NCBI RefSeq assembly: GCF_018860635.1
Contig: NZ_JAHKPT010000017.1
Span: 153,226 to 217,225 of the forward strand
Direction: 5' to 3'
Length of the DNA stretch: 64,000 nt
DNA from: Aliiglaciecola lipolytica
Lineage (GTDB): Bacteria > Pseudomonadota > Gammaproteobacteria > Enterobacterales > Alteromonadaceae
Below the pieces are notes generated by a model, which saw only the letters and a program-made list of their open reading frames with translations, did no database searches and had not been told where the DNA came from. Shown in pieces: positions 47,875 through 57,652 of this stretch. The translations under genes and the position numbers were made by a program. Positions within the stretch are counted from its first letter, which is position 1. Each line of letters opens with the position of its first letter.

Positions 47875-48132
47875 GTATAGCTCTTCGACTTTCTTACGAG
47901 CCCAAGGCGTTCTTCGTAAAAACTTCAAACTTGAGCTCATGCTCGGATTTTCAATAAAGCATTTCACTTTTATGCGCCAGCCTAAGCCTTCAAATCCATA
48001 TTCTTTCTGCAGTTCTTCAAGCATTTTTTTCAGGGTGATGCCATGGAGAGGATCACCCTGTTTGCCTGGTTTGTTATCTTTAGTGTCCAATTTAACTTTG
48101 TTCTCTGGCAATGGCTCGGTAGGCAATATCAT
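47854..48132 (-). CDS. VF530 family (DUF2132) protein
   Basis: About 92 residues. The core PLHGITLKKMLEELQKEYGF and RRTPWARKKVEELYL match the VF530 family, DNA-binding-like small proteins of unknown function. The gene starts inside the end of purD (about 41 bases overlap) and no strong ribosome-binding site is visible, so the exact start is uncertain; a start nearer the core would make a shorter protein. Confidence 0.82.
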   Translation of the reverse strand: MILPTEPLPENKVKLDTKDNKPGKQGDPLHGITLKKMLEELQKEYGFEGLGWRIKVKCFIENPSMSSSLKFLRRTPWARKKVEELYLSTFCK

Positions 48133-49378
48133 CACGATAAAACATACCGTCCCAGTTTATTTTATGGACTAAATTATAGGCATTCTTTTGCGCTTCCGTC
48201 ACTGAATTTCCTAAGGCGGTGGCGCACAATACTCGTCCACCATTAGTGGTAACTTTACCATCTACTAGCTGAGTACCGGCATGAAACACTTTGCCTTCAG
48301 TTTGTGACGCTAGATCCAACCCCTGAATTTCATCACCTTTTGCGTAACTTCCAGGATACCCACCTGCAGCGAGTACCACGCCTACTGCAGCTCTATGATC
48401 AAAATCGATGCTTGCTTGATCAAGTTTGCCAGCTGTAGCCTGCAAACAAAGTGCAACTATGTCTGATTGCAAACGTAACATAATGGGCTGAGTTTCTGGG
48501 TCTCCAAAGCGGCAGTTGTATTCAATTACCTTAGGCGTACCGTCAGCCATAATCATCAGTCCGGCATATAAAAAACCTGAATAAGGATTTCCTTCACTTG
48601 CCATTCCATTGACCGTTGGATAGATAACTTCTTGCATAATTCTTTGGTGAATTTCAGGCGTGACTACTGGCGCTGGTGAGTAAGCACCCATGCCACCAGT
48701 GTTAGGACCTGTATCGCCGTTGCCAACTCGCTTGTGGTCTTGGCTGGTGGCGAATGATAGGACGTTTTTACCATCTACCATAACAATAAAGCTGGCTTCT
48801 TCTCCGTCTAGAAATTCTTCTATGACCACACGGCTACCGGCATCTCCAAAGGCATTTCCAGCTAACATGTCGCGAATCGCATCTTCAGCTTCTTGCTCGG
48901 TCATAGCAACGATAACGCCTTTACCAGCAGCCAAGCCGTCGGCTTTGATGACAATAGGTGCACCTTTTTGTTTCAAATATGCCAGTGCAGGTTCAATTTC
49001 AGTAAAATTTTGATAATCACCAGTAGGGATCTTGTGGCGTGCTAAAAAATCTTTCGTAAAGGCTTTAGAGCCTTCCAATTGTGCCGCAGCCTTCGATGGT
49101 CCAAATATGGTTAACCCTTTAGCTTGAAATGCATCCACTACGCCAAGAACTAGAGGTGCTTCAGGTCCTACTATGGTTAAATCGATGGCATTTTGCACGG
49201 CGAATTCGAGTAAACCGTTCACATCATCTGCTTGGATATCGATATTGACCAATTTGTCTTCTATAGCGGTACCAGCGTTACCTGGTGCCACATAAACAGT
49301 ATCTACATAGTCATTTTGAGCTGATTTGAATGCTAAAGCGTGTTCGCGACCACCGCCGCCGATGATAAGTATTTTCAT
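48092..49378 (-). CDS. purD: Phosphoribosylamine-glycine ligase PurD
   Basis: 428 residues. N-domain MKILIIGGGGREHALAFKSAQ, ATP-grasp (KADGLAAGKGVIVA, EEFLDGEEAS, EYNCRFGDPETQ) and C-domain. Second step of de novo purine synthesis, in the cytoplasm. In many gammaproteobacteria purH and purD are an operon. Here they lie in the same order on the minus strand, but a coiled-coil gene, a terminator and a repeat separate them. Confidence 0.97.
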   Translation of the reverse strand: MKILIIGGGGREHALAFKSAQNDYVDTVYVAPGNAGTAIEDKLVNIDIQADDVNGLLEFAVQNAIDLTIVGPEAPLVLGVVDAFQAKGLTIFGPSKAAAQLEGSKAFTKDFLARHKIPTGDYQNFTEIEPALAYLKQKGAPIVIKADGLAAGKGVIVAMTEQEAEDAIRDMLAGNAFGDAGSRVVIEEFLDGEEASFIVMVDGKNVLSFATSQDHKRVGNGDTGPNTGGMGAYSPAPVVTPEIHQRIMQEVIYPTVNGMASEGNPYSGFLYAGLMIMADGTPKVIEYNCRFGDPETQPIMLRLQSDIVALCLQATAGKLDQASIDFDHRAAVGVVLAAGGYPGSYAKGDEIQGLDLASQTEGKVFHAGTQLVDGKVTTNGGRVLCATALGNSVTEAQKNAYNLVHKINWDGMFYRDDIAYRAIAREQS

Positions 49379-49454
49379 GAATAGATTATCTTATTAACTG
49401 ATTGAGTAAGGAGTAGAGCTTAATATTGCGATGAATTGTACAGAATAAAAGCGT

Positions 49455-49482
49455 AAAAAGCGTGTCTAACTGCACGCTTTTT
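49455..49482 (-). terminator. Terminator after the PspB-like small gene
   Basis: AAAAAGCGTG pairs with CACGCTTTTT, eight-base loop, with A/T on both sides. It sits between the small gene and purD. Confidence 0.85.
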
Positions 49483-49505
49483 ATCTTCAATTGGCTTCGA
49501 GGATA

Positions 49506-49739
49506 CTAATTAGCACTTTTTAATTTGGAAAATTCTTGATTGAGTTGATATTTGTCATCGGTAACTATTGCTTCAAGGGTATTGAGGCGCTCTTTTACTG
49601 ATTTAAGTTCAGCCTCTAAAGCGGCTAGGTTGCCAGAGCCTGACTCTAATTTCACTTTAGCGTCCATCATTTTTTGTCTATGCCCAAATATCATTCCTAA
49701 AATGACGATCGGTAAAACAAATACTAGTAAAATGTCCAT
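49506..49739 (-). CDS. PspB-like small membrane protein
   Basis: 77 residues. One membrane segment (about 2-20, DILLVFVLPIVILGMIFGH) then a cytoplasmic coiled coil (about 35-75, ALEAELKSVKERLNTLEAIV). This layout resembles phage-shock protein B, but the pspA and pspC genes are not here, so the name is a structural comparison only. It is alone between purH and purD and ends at its own terminator. Confidence 0.6.
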   Translation of the reverse strand: MDILLVFVLPIVILGMIFGHRQKMMDAKVKLESGSGNLAALEAELKSVKERLNTLEAIVTDDKYQLNQEFSKLKSAN

Positions 49740-49956
49740 ATATATTCCTCTTTAAAACTGTTGTTGTGTGCTTTAATGTCTACAAAAGCAAATTGAATAC
49801 CAATTAAAATTCATAATAAAAACAGTTGGTTAAATATTACCGATGTTAATTTATTGGTTTCTAGTACGATTTATTAGTCAAAAATACTACTTAGCTGTGT
49901 AATTTGCAAAATTCTTCATTTTGTTAGCCAACAGCAATGTTCCACGGACCAGAAGA
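49740..49956. other. Intergenic region upstream of the PspB-like gene
   Basis: AT-rich, holding the small gene's promoter on the minus strand. No specific motif was recognised. Confidence 0.3.
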
Positions 49957-50134
49957 TTTCATTCTTGTCGCATGGCCTTCAGGCCATGGAAGGGAATACG
50001 AAATGTCGGTGTAAATCTGCGGCGCTAAAGCATCCGCCTACAGAGTGTTTCATTCTTGTAGCATGGCCTTCAGGCCATGGAAGGGAATACGACATGTCGG
50101 CGTAAATCTGCGGCGCTAAAGCATCCGCCTACAG
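49957..50134. repeat. Tandem pair of 87-base REP-like units
   Basis: Two copies at 49957-50043 and 50048-50134, 84 of 87 bases identical, separated by four bases. Each has two palindromes: CATGGCC-TTCA-GGCCATG, and a GCGG/CCGC hairpin whose reverse complement begins TAGGCGGATGCTTTAGC. That second hairpin matches the 9054-9155 units at 17 of 23 positions. Confidence 0.85.
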
Positions 50135-50141
50135 ACAAAAA

Positions 50142-50165
50142 AAATCCGGCTAATGCCGGATTTTT
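50142..50165 (-). terminator. purH terminator
   Basis: AAATCCGGC-TAAT-GCCGGATTT, with T-rich tails on both strands, 14 bases past the purH stop. The repeat pair lies just beyond. Confidence 0.88.
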
Positions 50166-50178
50166 CGATTATTCGCGC

Positions 50179-51777
50179 TTAATGTCTAAAGTGACGCATA
50201 CCGGTAAATACCATGGCAATATCGTGTTCATCTGCAGCAGCGATAACTTCATTATCACGCATAGAACCGCCAGGCTGAATGACAGCGACAATACCTGCTG
50301 CCGCAGCCGCATCGATACCGTCTCTGAATGGGAAGAATGCATCTGATGCCATTACTGAACCTTTTACTTCTAGGTTCTCATCAGCAGCTTTAATGCCGGC
50401 AATCTTAGCTGAATAGACACGACTCATCTGTCCTGCGCCCACGCCTATTGTCATGCTATCTTTGCAATAAACGATGGCATTTGATTTAACATACTTAGCC
50501 ACTTTCCAAGTGAACATCAAATCTTTTAGCTGTTGTGCAGTTGGTTGGCGTTTACTGACAACGGTCAAATCCTGCTCTTCAACCATTCCAAAGTCGCGCT
50601 CTTGTACTAGCAAACCACCGTTTACACGTTTAAAGTCATAACCATCGGTTAACTGACCTAACCAATCACCACACTCTAATAAACGTACGTTTTTCTTCGT
50701 TGCGACAATCTCGATAGCTTCTTTACTCACCACTGGAGCTATAATCACCTCAACGAACTGGCGATCAACGATAGCTTGCGCGGTTTTAGCATCCAACTCA
50801 CGGTTAAATGCAATAATACCGCCGAAGGCTGAAGTAGGGTCGGTTTTGTATGCTCTATCATAAGCCGTGTACAAATCATCACCTAGTGCAACGCCACAAG
50901 GATTCGCATGTTTGACAATGACACACGCGGGTTCTGAAAATTCTTTGACACATTCAAGGGCAGAATCAGTATCGGCAATGTTATTAAACGACAATTCTTT
51001 ACCTTGAAGTTGTTTTGCTGTGGCAACGGATGCTTCTTGAATCTGATTTTCTACATAAAACGCCGCCGATTGATGGCTGTTCTCGCCATAACGAAGATCT
51101 TGTTTTTTGCTTAGTTGCATATTGAACGTACGAGGAAATTCACTGTGTTGATGTTCACAATCATCACCACATTCATTGGAATCGATACGCGCACCAAAAT
51201 AGTTAGCAATCATGCCGTCGTATTCTGCAGTGTGCTCGAATGCTGCAATGGCTAAATCAAAACGTGTTTTGTAGGTCAGTGAACCTTCATTTTCAGCCAT
51301 TTCAGATAACACACGCTGATAATCTTTAGCATTTACCACTATAGTAACGTCTTTGTGATTTTTTGCCGCTGCGCGAACCATTGTAGGGCCGCCGATATCG
51401 ATGTTTTCGATGGCATCTTCTAAAGAGCATCCTTCATTGGCTACAGTTGCTGCAAAGGGATATAAATTGACGACAACTAAATCAATCGCTTGAATGTCAT
51501 TTTCTTGCATAACCGCTTCATCAATACCACGACGGGCTAAAATGCCGCCATGTACTTTTGGATGTAGTGTTTTAACCCTGCCGGCCATAATTTCTGGATG
51601 ACCTGTGTAATCAGATACTTCTGTTACGTTTAAACCTGCATCAGCAAGTAATTTGGCTGTACCACCAGTGGATAGTAGTTCAACTCCTTGTTCAACTAGA
51701 GAGGTGGCAAATTCAACTATGCCGGTTTTATCTGAAACACTTAATAGTGCGCGGCGGATGGGTTTAGCAGATGTCAT
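50179..51777 (-). CDS. purH: Bifunctional PurH (AICAR formyltransferase / IMP cyclohydrolase)
   Basis: 532 residues. N-terminal IMP cyclohydrolase (MGS-like) domain: [29 protein letters not shown]-terminal AICARFT domain: [30 protein letters not shown]. It catalyses the last two steps to IMP. ATG at 51777. Terminator at 50142-50165. Confidence 0.97.
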   Translation of the reverse strand: MTSAKPIRRALLSVSDKTGIVEFATSLVEQGVELLSTGGTAKLLADAGLNVTEVSDYTGHPEIMAGRVKTLHPKVHGGILARRGIDEAVMQENDIQAIDLVVVNLYPFAATVANEGCSLEDAIENIDIGGPTMVRAAAKNHKDVTIVVNAKDYQRVLSEMAENEGSLTYKTRFDLAIAAFEHTAEYDGMIANYFGARIDSNECGDDCEHQHSEFPRTFNMQLSKKQDLRYGENSHQSAAFYVENQIQEASVATAKQLQGKELSFNNIADTDSALECVKEFSEPACVIVKHANPCGVALGDDLYTAYDRAYKTDPTSAFGGIIAFNRELDAKTAQAIVDRQFVEVIIAPVVSKEAIEIVATKKNVRLLECGDWLGQLTDGYDFKRVNGGLLVQERDFGMVEEQDLTVVSKRQPTAQQLKDLMFTWKVAKYVKSNAIVYCKDSMTIGVGAGQMSRVYSAKIAGIKAADENLEVKGSVMASDAFFPFRDGIDAAAAAGIVAVIQPGGSMRDNEVIAAADEHDIAMVFTGMRHFRH

Positions 51778-51838
51778 TCTTTTACTCTTGATTGTGTGAA
51801 GATTAAATTGACCAAATAGTCAGGTATAGCGAAAACAA

Positions 51839-51862
51839 AAAGAGCACCCTGAGGTGCTCTTT
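51839..51862 (-). terminator. fis terminator
   Basis: AGAGCACC-CTGA-GGTGCTCT followed on the minus strand by TTTTTGTTTTC. It lies 45 bases past the fis stop, in the gap to purH. Confidence 0.88.
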
Positions 51863-51906
51863 AGATTAAATTGTTACTTGAAACATGATGTGGGTAAACC
51901 CAATCA

Positions 51907-52200
51907 TTAGTTCATTCCGTATTGCTTTAACTTTTTACGAAGCGTACCACGGTTGATACCCATCATGATAGCTGCGCGAGTTTGGTTACCGCGAGTGAAA
52001 GTCATTATTTCTTCCAATAAAGGCGCTTCCACCTCAGCTAAAACTAATTCATAAACATTTTCGACGTCAGTGTTATCTAACTGTCTTAAATACTTATTAA
52101 CAGCTTGTTTAACAGAATCTCTCAAAGGCTTTTGAGCTTGAGTTTGAGATGGAGTTGTCACTGTAGTAGTGAAAGGTGAAGTCACATTTTGATCGAACAT
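51907..52200 (-). CDS. fis: Nucleoid-associated regulator Fis
   Basis: 97 residues from ATG 52200 ([10 protein letters not shown]). An ATG two codons upstream at 52206 is better placed for an AGAG site, so the start is ambiguous by two residues. The N-terminal beta-hairpin arm is followed by helices A-D, with the DNA-binding helix-turn-helix at the C-terminus ([25 protein letters not shown]). Global regulator of growth-phase genes. Cotranscribed with dusB, whose stop is beyond the fis start (about 30 bases upstream). Confidence 0.96.
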   Translation of the reverse strand: MFDQNVTSPFTTTVTTPSQTQAQKPLRDSVKQAVNKYLRQLDNTDVENVYELVLAEVEAPLLEEIMTFTRGNQTRAAIMMGINRGTLRKKLKQYGMN

Positions 52201-52229
52201 AAACATCGTGCTCTTTAGTTGATAAAAAA

Positions 52230-53222
52230 TTAAGCAGCAGGTGACATTGAATGACACTCTGCCAGTTTTTCAAAATACGTATTCAATTGGTCGAGTTGCT
52301 CTTGAGCATCTTCGATTACATTGAATTTAGCTCGAAATACGCGTTCCTTGTCGTGATCTGCTAAATACCACCCCACATGCTTGCGGGCTATTCTGGCTCC
52401 CATAAAATCACCATAAAACTGGTGAACATTACTGACGTGTTCAAGCATGACGCTACGAACCTCATCAATAGTTGGCGCGGGAAGCTCTGCGCCGGTGTTC
52501 AGATAATGTAATATTTCGCGAAATATCCAAGGGTTACCTTGGGCTCCACGACCTATCATCAATGCATCCGCATTGGTCATATCCAGTACTTCTTTTGCTT
52601 TCAAAGCACTGGTGATATCACCGTTTGCAACAACAGGTATTGAAACTGATTGTTTTATTTTAGCAATCGTTTCGAATTCCGCATTGCCTTTGTACATGCA
52701 GGCTTTAGTACGTCCATGCACTGCCAAAGATTGGATACCATTGTTTTCGGCAATCTTCGCGATTTCTACACCGTTCCGATTATCTTGGTTCCAACCCGTT
52801 CTAATTTTCAGCGTAACAGGCACATCGACAGCATTAACCACTGATTGAATAATTTCTTCAACCAATTTGGGGTATTGCAATAAAGCAGACCCAGCCATCT
52901 TTTTATTCACTTTTTTAGCAGGGCACCCCATATTGATATCAATAATCTGAGCGCCATTACTAACATTTAGTTGTGCCGCTTGAGCCATAAGCTGTGGATC
53001 TGCGCCGGCGATCTGTACAGAGCGAATGCCTGATTCACCCGTATGATCCATCCGTTGCTTTGATTTGTCTGTATTCCAAACCTTAGGATTGGATGACAGC
53101 ATTTCTGACACCACAAGCCCAGCACCCAAATGTTTACACATTTGTCTGAAGGGTCTATCAGTAACACCTGCCATAGGTGCTAACATGAGATTATTGTCTA
53201 ATACATATTGACCAATCTGCAT
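52230..53222 (-). CDS. dusB: tRNA-dihydrouridine synthase B (DusB)
   Basis: 330 residues. TIM-barrel flavoenzyme: [16 protein letters not shown], catalytic Cys near residue 98 in [15 protein letters not shown] and [12 protein letters not shown]. It reduces uridines in the tRNA D-loop using FMN and NADPH. First gene of dusB-fis, with a candidate growth-rate promoter at 53271-53306. Confidence 0.95.
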   Translation of the reverse strand: MQIGQYVLDNNLMLAPMAGVTDRPFRQMCKHLGAGLVVSEMLSSNPKVWNTDKSKQRMDHTGESGIRSVQIAGADPQLMAQAAQLNVSNGAQIIDINMGCPAKKVNKKMAGSALLQYPKLVEEIIQSVVNAVDVPVTLKIRTGWNQDNRNGVEIAKIAENNGIQSLAVHGRTKACMYKGNAEFETIAKIKQSVSIPVVANGDITSALKAKEVLDMTNADALMIGRGAQGNPWIFREILHYLNTGAELPAPTIDEVRSVMLEHVSNVHQFYGDFMGARIARKHVGWYLADHDKERVFRAKFNVIEDAQEQLDQLNTYFEKLAECHSMSPAA

Positions 53223-53270
53223 GAGTTAATAGGCCCTTTTGTTGAACAATAAATGTTCGGCTAGTCAAAA

Positions 53271-53306
53271 CGGGCGCTATGTTACGGTTTTTTGAACGTT
53301 TTGAAA
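53271..53306 (-). promoter_or_regulatory. Candidate dusB-fis promoter with GC-rich discriminator
   Basis: On the minus strand, TTTCAA (-35), 16 bases, TAACAT (-10), then AGCGCCCG. A GC-rich discriminator just after the -10 is the hallmark of stringently controlled promoters, and fis is a well-known case. The transcript would begin about 50 bases before the dusB start. Confidence 0.6.
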
Positions 53307-53626
53307 AGGCTAAATTTTAAACAAAAGTATAATTTATTTGCGTTCAAGGCCTTGACAGACATAGCTTTCCATGGCCTGACCAGTCTTTGAGTTATTTTTT
53401 AAACTATTGATTTGGAGAAATATTATTTGTTAAACAAAACCTTATGTTATTTCATATCAATTTGTGAAGTTTTGTTACAAATCCTTCGGATGGACTAATC
53501 GGTCTGATTTTATTTTTAAAAAATTTTTGAAAAAGTCGTTTTTGAAACCCGAGGGGGGATTAAAAGGGATTGCTGAGGCTCAAATTTAGCTAAAAACCAA
53601 CTTGAACCTCAATTGATCTAAATAAA
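53307..53626. other. Spacer between prmA and the dusB promoter
   Basis: About 320 bases, AT-rich, with a GGGGGG run near 53553 and several homopolymers. No coding frame. It may hold Fis or other regulator sites (fis is often self-repressed), but none can be called with confidence. Confidence 0.3.
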
Positions 53627-54505
53627 TTATTTTTTCTTACCTGATACTCTGGCCCAGTCACCTTCGATGGCGATAGGTTCCATATCAAAGTCTGCCGAAT
53701 AAAGTTGGTCTATTTCTTCAGCTTGGTTGGCCAATATACCGGATAAAACTAACAGGCCACCTGATTTGCAATAGTTAGTAATCACTTCGCGCAATTCTCT
53801 CAACGGACCCGCTAAGATATTGGCAAGTACGATATCTGCCTGCAAATCTGGTTGATCCTTAGGTAAGAATACGCTTATTTTATCTGCCACATCATTGCGC
53901 CCAGCGTTATCTTTGCTGGCTAAAAGAGCTTGAGGGTCGATATCTATACCAACTACAGATTCTGCACCTAATTTCAATGCGGCAATACCCAGAATGCCCG
54001 AACCGCAGCCAAAATCGACCACGGTTTTACCTTCCAAAGTGAGGGCGTCTAACCATTGTAGACACAAAGAGGTAGTAGGGTGAGTACCGGTTCCAAACGC
54101 AAGTCCAGGGTCAAGCATCACGTTTACGGCTGTTGGGTCGGGGATGTCTCGCCAACTTGGGCATATCCAAAGCCGCTTGCCAAATTGGATTGGGTGGAAA
54201 TTATCCATCCATTCCCGCTCCCAGTCTTTGTCTTCAAGTTGATCTAATTTGTGGGAAAATCCTTTTCCTAAAATCTTAGACTTCTCAAGTTGCGATACAA
54301 CACGCTGCATATCGAACTCTGCGTCATATAAGCCTATCACTTGAGTGTCTGGCCATAACATGACCTCTCCAGGTTTAGGTTCGTACATTGGTGTATCTTT
54401 GGCGTCAGTAAAGGTTACAGCTTGCGCACCATTGGCCGATAACATGTCGCCAATCTGTTCCGCATTTTCAGCGTGGGTGTCTATTATTAGTTGAATCCAA
54501 GGCAT
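53627..54505 (-). CDS. prmA: Ribosomal protein L11 methyltransferase PrmA
   Basis: 292 residues. SAM-binding motifs: [39 protein letters not shown] and [10 protein letters not shown]. It methylates ribosomal protein L11. The order prmA-dusB-fis is conserved. Confidence 0.95.
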   Translation of the reverse strand: MPWIQLIIDTHAENAEQIGDMLSANGAQAVTFTDAKDTPMYEPKPGEVMLWPDTQVIGLYDAEFDMQRVVSQLEKSKILGKGFSHKLDQLEDKDWEREWMDNFHPIQFGKRLWICPSWRDIPDPTAVNVMLDPGLAFGTGTHPTTSLCLQWLDALTLEGKTVVDFGCGSGILGIAALKLGAESVVGIDIDPQALLASKDNAGRNDVADKISVFLPKDQPDLQADIVLANILAGPLRELREVITNYCKSGGLLVLSGILANQAEEIDQLYSADFDMEPIAIEGDWARVSGKKK

Positions 54506-54588
54506 CGGGGTTTCCTATAAAGTCATTTTACAATAGTATCAAGGTAGACAAAGATCGGCTTGTTAATTTTCAACTAAATCGGAATCTA

Positions 54589-55392
54589 ATGCTTTTAATG
54601 GTTAACCATAGAATTTTTATAGCGCTGTTTTGTCTGACGAATTTAATAGTGTCGAACTTTGTCGCAGCCCAGCAAAACTTATTCGTAGCAGTAGGGTGGG
54701 ATAAGCCTCCTTATGTGATGAATAATGCTAGAACTGGGTTTGAAATAGAGTTGATACGAGATGTTATTAAAAGCATAGGCTATGACGCTCAATTTATTCA
54801 AATTCCTTACGGTCGTTCATACGACACCCTTAATATGCCCAATATTGATGCCGTAGCAACTTTGAGTAGTAAACGTCAAGCCAAGCAAATGACACTTTCC
54901 AAAGCCTATATTCAATATCAGAACGTCGTTGTTACATTGGCCGCTTCCCAAATCGAATTAACTGATGTGCAAGACATGTCTAATTTATCAATCGTTGGAT
55001 TTCAGTCGGCATTTAGGCTTTTAGGTAATGGCTTTTTGAAAATGGCCTCGGCTAATCCTAACTACAGAGAAGTACCGGATCAGGCGCGCCAACTGAAATT
55101 ATTATTTAGCAAAAAAGCCCAAGCGATTGTACTGGATGTAAATATCTTCAATCATTTAAATAGGACATTATTAGGTAAAGTTGATGAACAACCTGTGGTC
55201 ATTCATCAGCTTTTTTCACCTAGTCTCTATCGTGTTGGTTTTATCGAGCCAAAAATTCAAGAACAATTCGATAAAGCGTTGGTAGTGTATTTTTCTTCTG
55301 AAAGATATGCGCATCTAATTCAAAAATATCAATTCTACAACGCTGCCGTTTCAACTGGGTATCCGTCGATTGGTTCTTCTAAGGAAGAATAA
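54589..55392 (+). CDS. Periplasmic solute-binding-like protein (SBP_bac_3 fold)
   Basis: 267 residues. Signal peptide (about 1-27). Two-lobe family 3 binding fold with WDKPPYVMNNARTGFEIEL near the start. No ABC transporter permease or ATPase lies nearby, so it may not feed a transporter; similar orphan proteins are common in Alteromonadales. The stop lies 14 bases into the convergent S10 peptidase gene. Ligand unknown; amino acids are the usual ligands of the family. Confidence 0.75.
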   Translation: MLLMVNHRIFIALFCLTNLIVSNFVAAQQNLFVAVGWDKPPYVMNNARTGFEIELIRDVIKSIGYDAQFIQIPYGRSYDTLNMPNIDAVATLSSKRQAKQMTLSKAYIQYQNVVVTLAASQIELTDVQDMSNLSIVGFQSAFRLLGNGFLKMASANPNYREVPDQARQLKLLFSKKAQAIVLDVNIFNHLNRTLLGKVDEQPVVIHQLFSPSLYRVGFIEPKIQEQFDKALVVYFSSERYAHLIQKYQFYNAAVSTGYPSIGSSKEE

Positions 55393-56884
55393 AAGCTCGA
55401 ATATCATTCACTAAGGTTTTCAGCGATGGTTCATGTATATACATCATGTGACCAGCCTCATAATATTTCATAGTGACACGGTTAAGATCTATTCCGTGAT
55501 GGTTCATCGAGTGTTCAGTGGCAAAAAATGGTGTAGCCAAATCATAATAGCCATTGGCAACGAATACTCTAAAGTCCTTATTCTGACGCATACCTTTGGA
55601 TATAAACGGCGTGACGTTAATAAATCCCTGACTGCGCGCTGAATTACCATATAGCCAATTCCAATTAACAAATACTTCGCCGCTCAATACGTGATAAGGC
55701 TCAGAACGCTTAACGTTAATATCGTTGGCAAAATAATGTTGTATCGCCGCTGTGTAGGCTCCATCAATGGCATAAGATGCTGGGTCAGCCTCAAACTGGT
55801 CGACGACAATGTTCGCGTCTTCGCCTAGATAACGGCTGTCCAATCGACCTACAACCTTACCTTCATCTCGCATCAATTCTTTCATAAACAAAAATTCATT
55901 AATGCGCAGTTTAGATTGTGTAATGTACTGCTTTTTGAGCCCCGTATAGGCATGCAGTTTGTTTACAACATTATCAATTTCTGCGGGTTTAGCCAGAGCA
56001 CCTTTGAGTAACACTGTTGCGTATTCATTTAGCGCAAAATCTCGTGTCTCAGCAACGAATTCCTGCAAACTATTCCAGTTAGATTTATTCGGGACTTTAT
56101 TGTGATACCAAGCCGTAGCAGCGTAGGTTGGTAAAAACGTGACGTAAGGTAGATCGTTGCCTTCGGTGAAGTCACCAGTTTGAAAATCGATTATCGAAGA
56201 TATCAGTAAGATTCCGTTTAAATCAATCGACCCCCAACCTTCTTGGAGTTCCTTAACCATAGCCCCAGCACGAGTGGTACCGTAACTTTCCCCGGCCAAA
56301 TATTTAGGTGAATTCCATCGATTGTTTTCAGTAATGTACACGCGCACAAACTCAGCGAGTATTTCAGCATCTTGTTTAACGCCCCAAAACGCTTTACCTT
56401 CATACTCACCAAGAGGCGTTGAGAATCCAGTGCCGACGGGATCGATAAATACCATGTCTGCAATATCTAACAGACTTAGAGGATTGTCTTTGAGATTAAA
56501 TGGTGCAGCGCCTACTTGTTCTGCATCACTAGGTAATACCACACGTTTTGGGCCAAACAAGCCCATGTGCATCCATACAGATGACGAGCCTGGTCCACCA
56601 TTGAATACAAATAATAGCGGTCTAGATTCGGAATTTTTCACGTCTGTGCGCGTGTAAGCGATATGAAAAATATTGGCTTTAGGTTTGCCCTTGGCATCTA
56701 AAAGATGACTATCACCAGCGCTAACCTTATATTTAATGCTGGTGCCATTAAATTTACCTTTATGCTCGGTTACGCTCATCTGTGCTTCAGGAATTTGCTT
56801 GATTTCTTTGTCGGATTCTTCTTTCGCATCCGCATTCAAGGTTAAAAACAACGTTGTGGTGAGGATCAGTATTATTTTTTTCAT
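55379..56884 (-). CDS. S10 family serine carboxypeptidase
   Basis: 501 residues. Signal peptide (about 1-20). NGGPGSSS (95-102) and nucleophile GESYG (Ser200), Asp448 (YYDLATPF) and His479 (AGHMMYIH) form the triad. It removes C-terminal amino acids from peptides outside the cytoplasm. AAA ATG start at 56884. Possible substrate for the T2SS in the same window, but the sequence does not show that. It is monocistronic. Confidence 0.88.
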   Translation of the reverse strand: MKKIILILTTTLFLTLNADAKEESDKEIKQIPEAQMSVTEHKGKFNGTSIKYKVSAGDSHLLDAKGKPKANIFHIAYTRTDVKNSESRPLLFVFNGGPGSSSVWMHMGLFGPKRVVLPSDAEQVGAAPFNLKDNPLSLLDIADMVFIDPVGTGFSTPLGEYEGKAFWGVKQDAEILAEFVRVYITENNRWNSPKYLAGESYGTTRAGAMVKELQEGWGSIDLNGILLISSIIDFQTGDFTEGNDLPYVTFLPTYAATAWYHNKVPNKSNWNSLQEFVAETRDFALNEYATVLLKGALAKPAEIDNVVNKLHAYTGLKKQYITQSKLRINEFLFMKELMRDEGKVVGRLDSRYLGEDANIVVDQFEADPASYAIDGAYTAAIQHYFANDINVKRSEPYHVLSGEVFVNWNWLYGNSARSQGFINVTPFISKGMRQNKDFRVFVANGYYDLATPFFATEHSMNHHGIDLNRVTMKYYEAGHMMYIHEPSLKTLVNDIRAFILP

Positions 56885-56944
56885 ATCGTTCTACTTGCCA
56901 TCTTTTTTTATTGAAAAATGTTATTTGATAAACATTTTACCCAA

Positions 56945-56959
56945 CCAAATCAGATTTGG
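56945..56959. promoter_or_regulatory. Inverted repeat upstream of the S10 peptidase gene
   Basis: CCAAAT-CAG-ATTTGG, perfect 6-bp arms, 60 bases upstream of the peptidase start. Candidate operator; no regulator can be named. Confidence 0.3.
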
Positions 56960-57164
56960 ATATGGTTAATACTCGCTTACCTTAAGAATCGCTATGCTAA
57001 TGGTAAATCGATGCCAATAACTCAAAATTAGCGATTTCAAATAGAACGTTAATTGTACGATTTCAGTGTGAAAATCGAATTCGAGAATGCTAATGATTCT
57101 GTACTAAAACTGTACAATAACAAATTAAATGCCAGATTTTATTGGATTAATTTACATATTTAAT

Positions 57165-57192
57165 TTGACAGAATCTCAAAGTAGGGTATGCT
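57165..57192 (+). promoter_or_regulatory. Promoter of the cold-shock gene
   Basis: TTGACA at 57165-57170, a 16-base spacer, and TATGCT at 57187-57192. Transcription from here would leave a 5' leader of about 140 bases before the csp start, as in cspA-type mRNAs. Confidence 0.65.
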
Positions 57193-57338
57193 TCGCCTAG
57201 CTAAGAAAACCTCGTTAAATATCTACATGTTCGTTGTTATATCGTTGTTCTTCGTCCTGTTGTTTTTAAGTTCGGTCTCTTTTTATGCTAAACCTGCCAA
57301 TTTTGGCACCCAATTTAATTTTTACAGGAAGATATAAT

Positions 57339-57548
57339 ATGTCTGATAAAGTAGTAGGAACTGTTAAGTGGTTCAACGAAGATAAAGGTTTTGGTTTCAT
57401 CGAGCAGCAAGGCGGCCCTGATGTTTTCGCTCATTTCCGTTCAATCGTTGGTGACGGCTTCAAGACTCTTAAAGAAGGTCAAAAAGTTGAATTCACTATC
57501 GGCCAAGGCCAAAAAGGTCCTCAAGCTGAGAACATTCAAGTTATCTAA
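57339..57548 (+). CDS. CspA-type cold-shock protein
   Basis: 69 residues from ATG 57339 with AGGA nine bases upstream. RNP1-like KGFGFIEQQ and RNP2-like DVFAHFRSI are present. Single-stranded nucleic-acid chaperone. An 18-residue extension in the same frame (from 57285) is not family sequence and lies in the leader. Which paralogue this is cannot be said, so no symbol is given. Confidence 0.92.
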   Translation: MSDKVVGTVKWFNEDKGFGFIEQQGGPDVFAHFRSIVGDGFKTLKEGQKVEFTIGQGQKGPQAENIQVI

Positions 57549-57558
57549 TTCAATTTAT

Positions 57559-57576
57559 CGTTAGACTAGTCTAACG
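57559..57576. repeat. Perfect 18-bp palindrome after csp
   Basis: CGTTAGACTAGTCTAACG lies 10 bases past the csp stop and before the true terminator. It may extend mRNA folding at the 3' end. Confidence 0.5.
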
Positions 57577-57592
57577 AATTGATAGAAAACTC

Positions 57593-57622
57593 AAAAAAGG
57601 CAATCACATGATTGCCTTTTTT
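57593..57622 (+). terminator. csp terminator
   Basis: AAAAAAGGCAAT pairs with ATTGCCTTTTTT, six-base loop, T-rich tail on the plus strand. It ends about 75 bases after the csp stop. Confidence 0.9.
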
Positions 57623-57652
57623 ATTGCCTTTTTATGCCATTCTTGACTGTTA

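Noticed and set aside
49957-50134. CRISPR-like array
   Set aside because: Only two copies of 87 bases with a four-base gap; no spacers and no cas genes. REP-like elements explain it.
51778-51838. Purine riboswitch before purH
   Set aside because: The leader is about 60 bases and shows no recognisable aptamer pattern; it also holds the fis terminator at its edge.
54589-55392. Part of a full ABC transporter operon
   Set aside because: No permease or ATPase genes occur on either side; the neighbours are prmA and a convergent peptidase.
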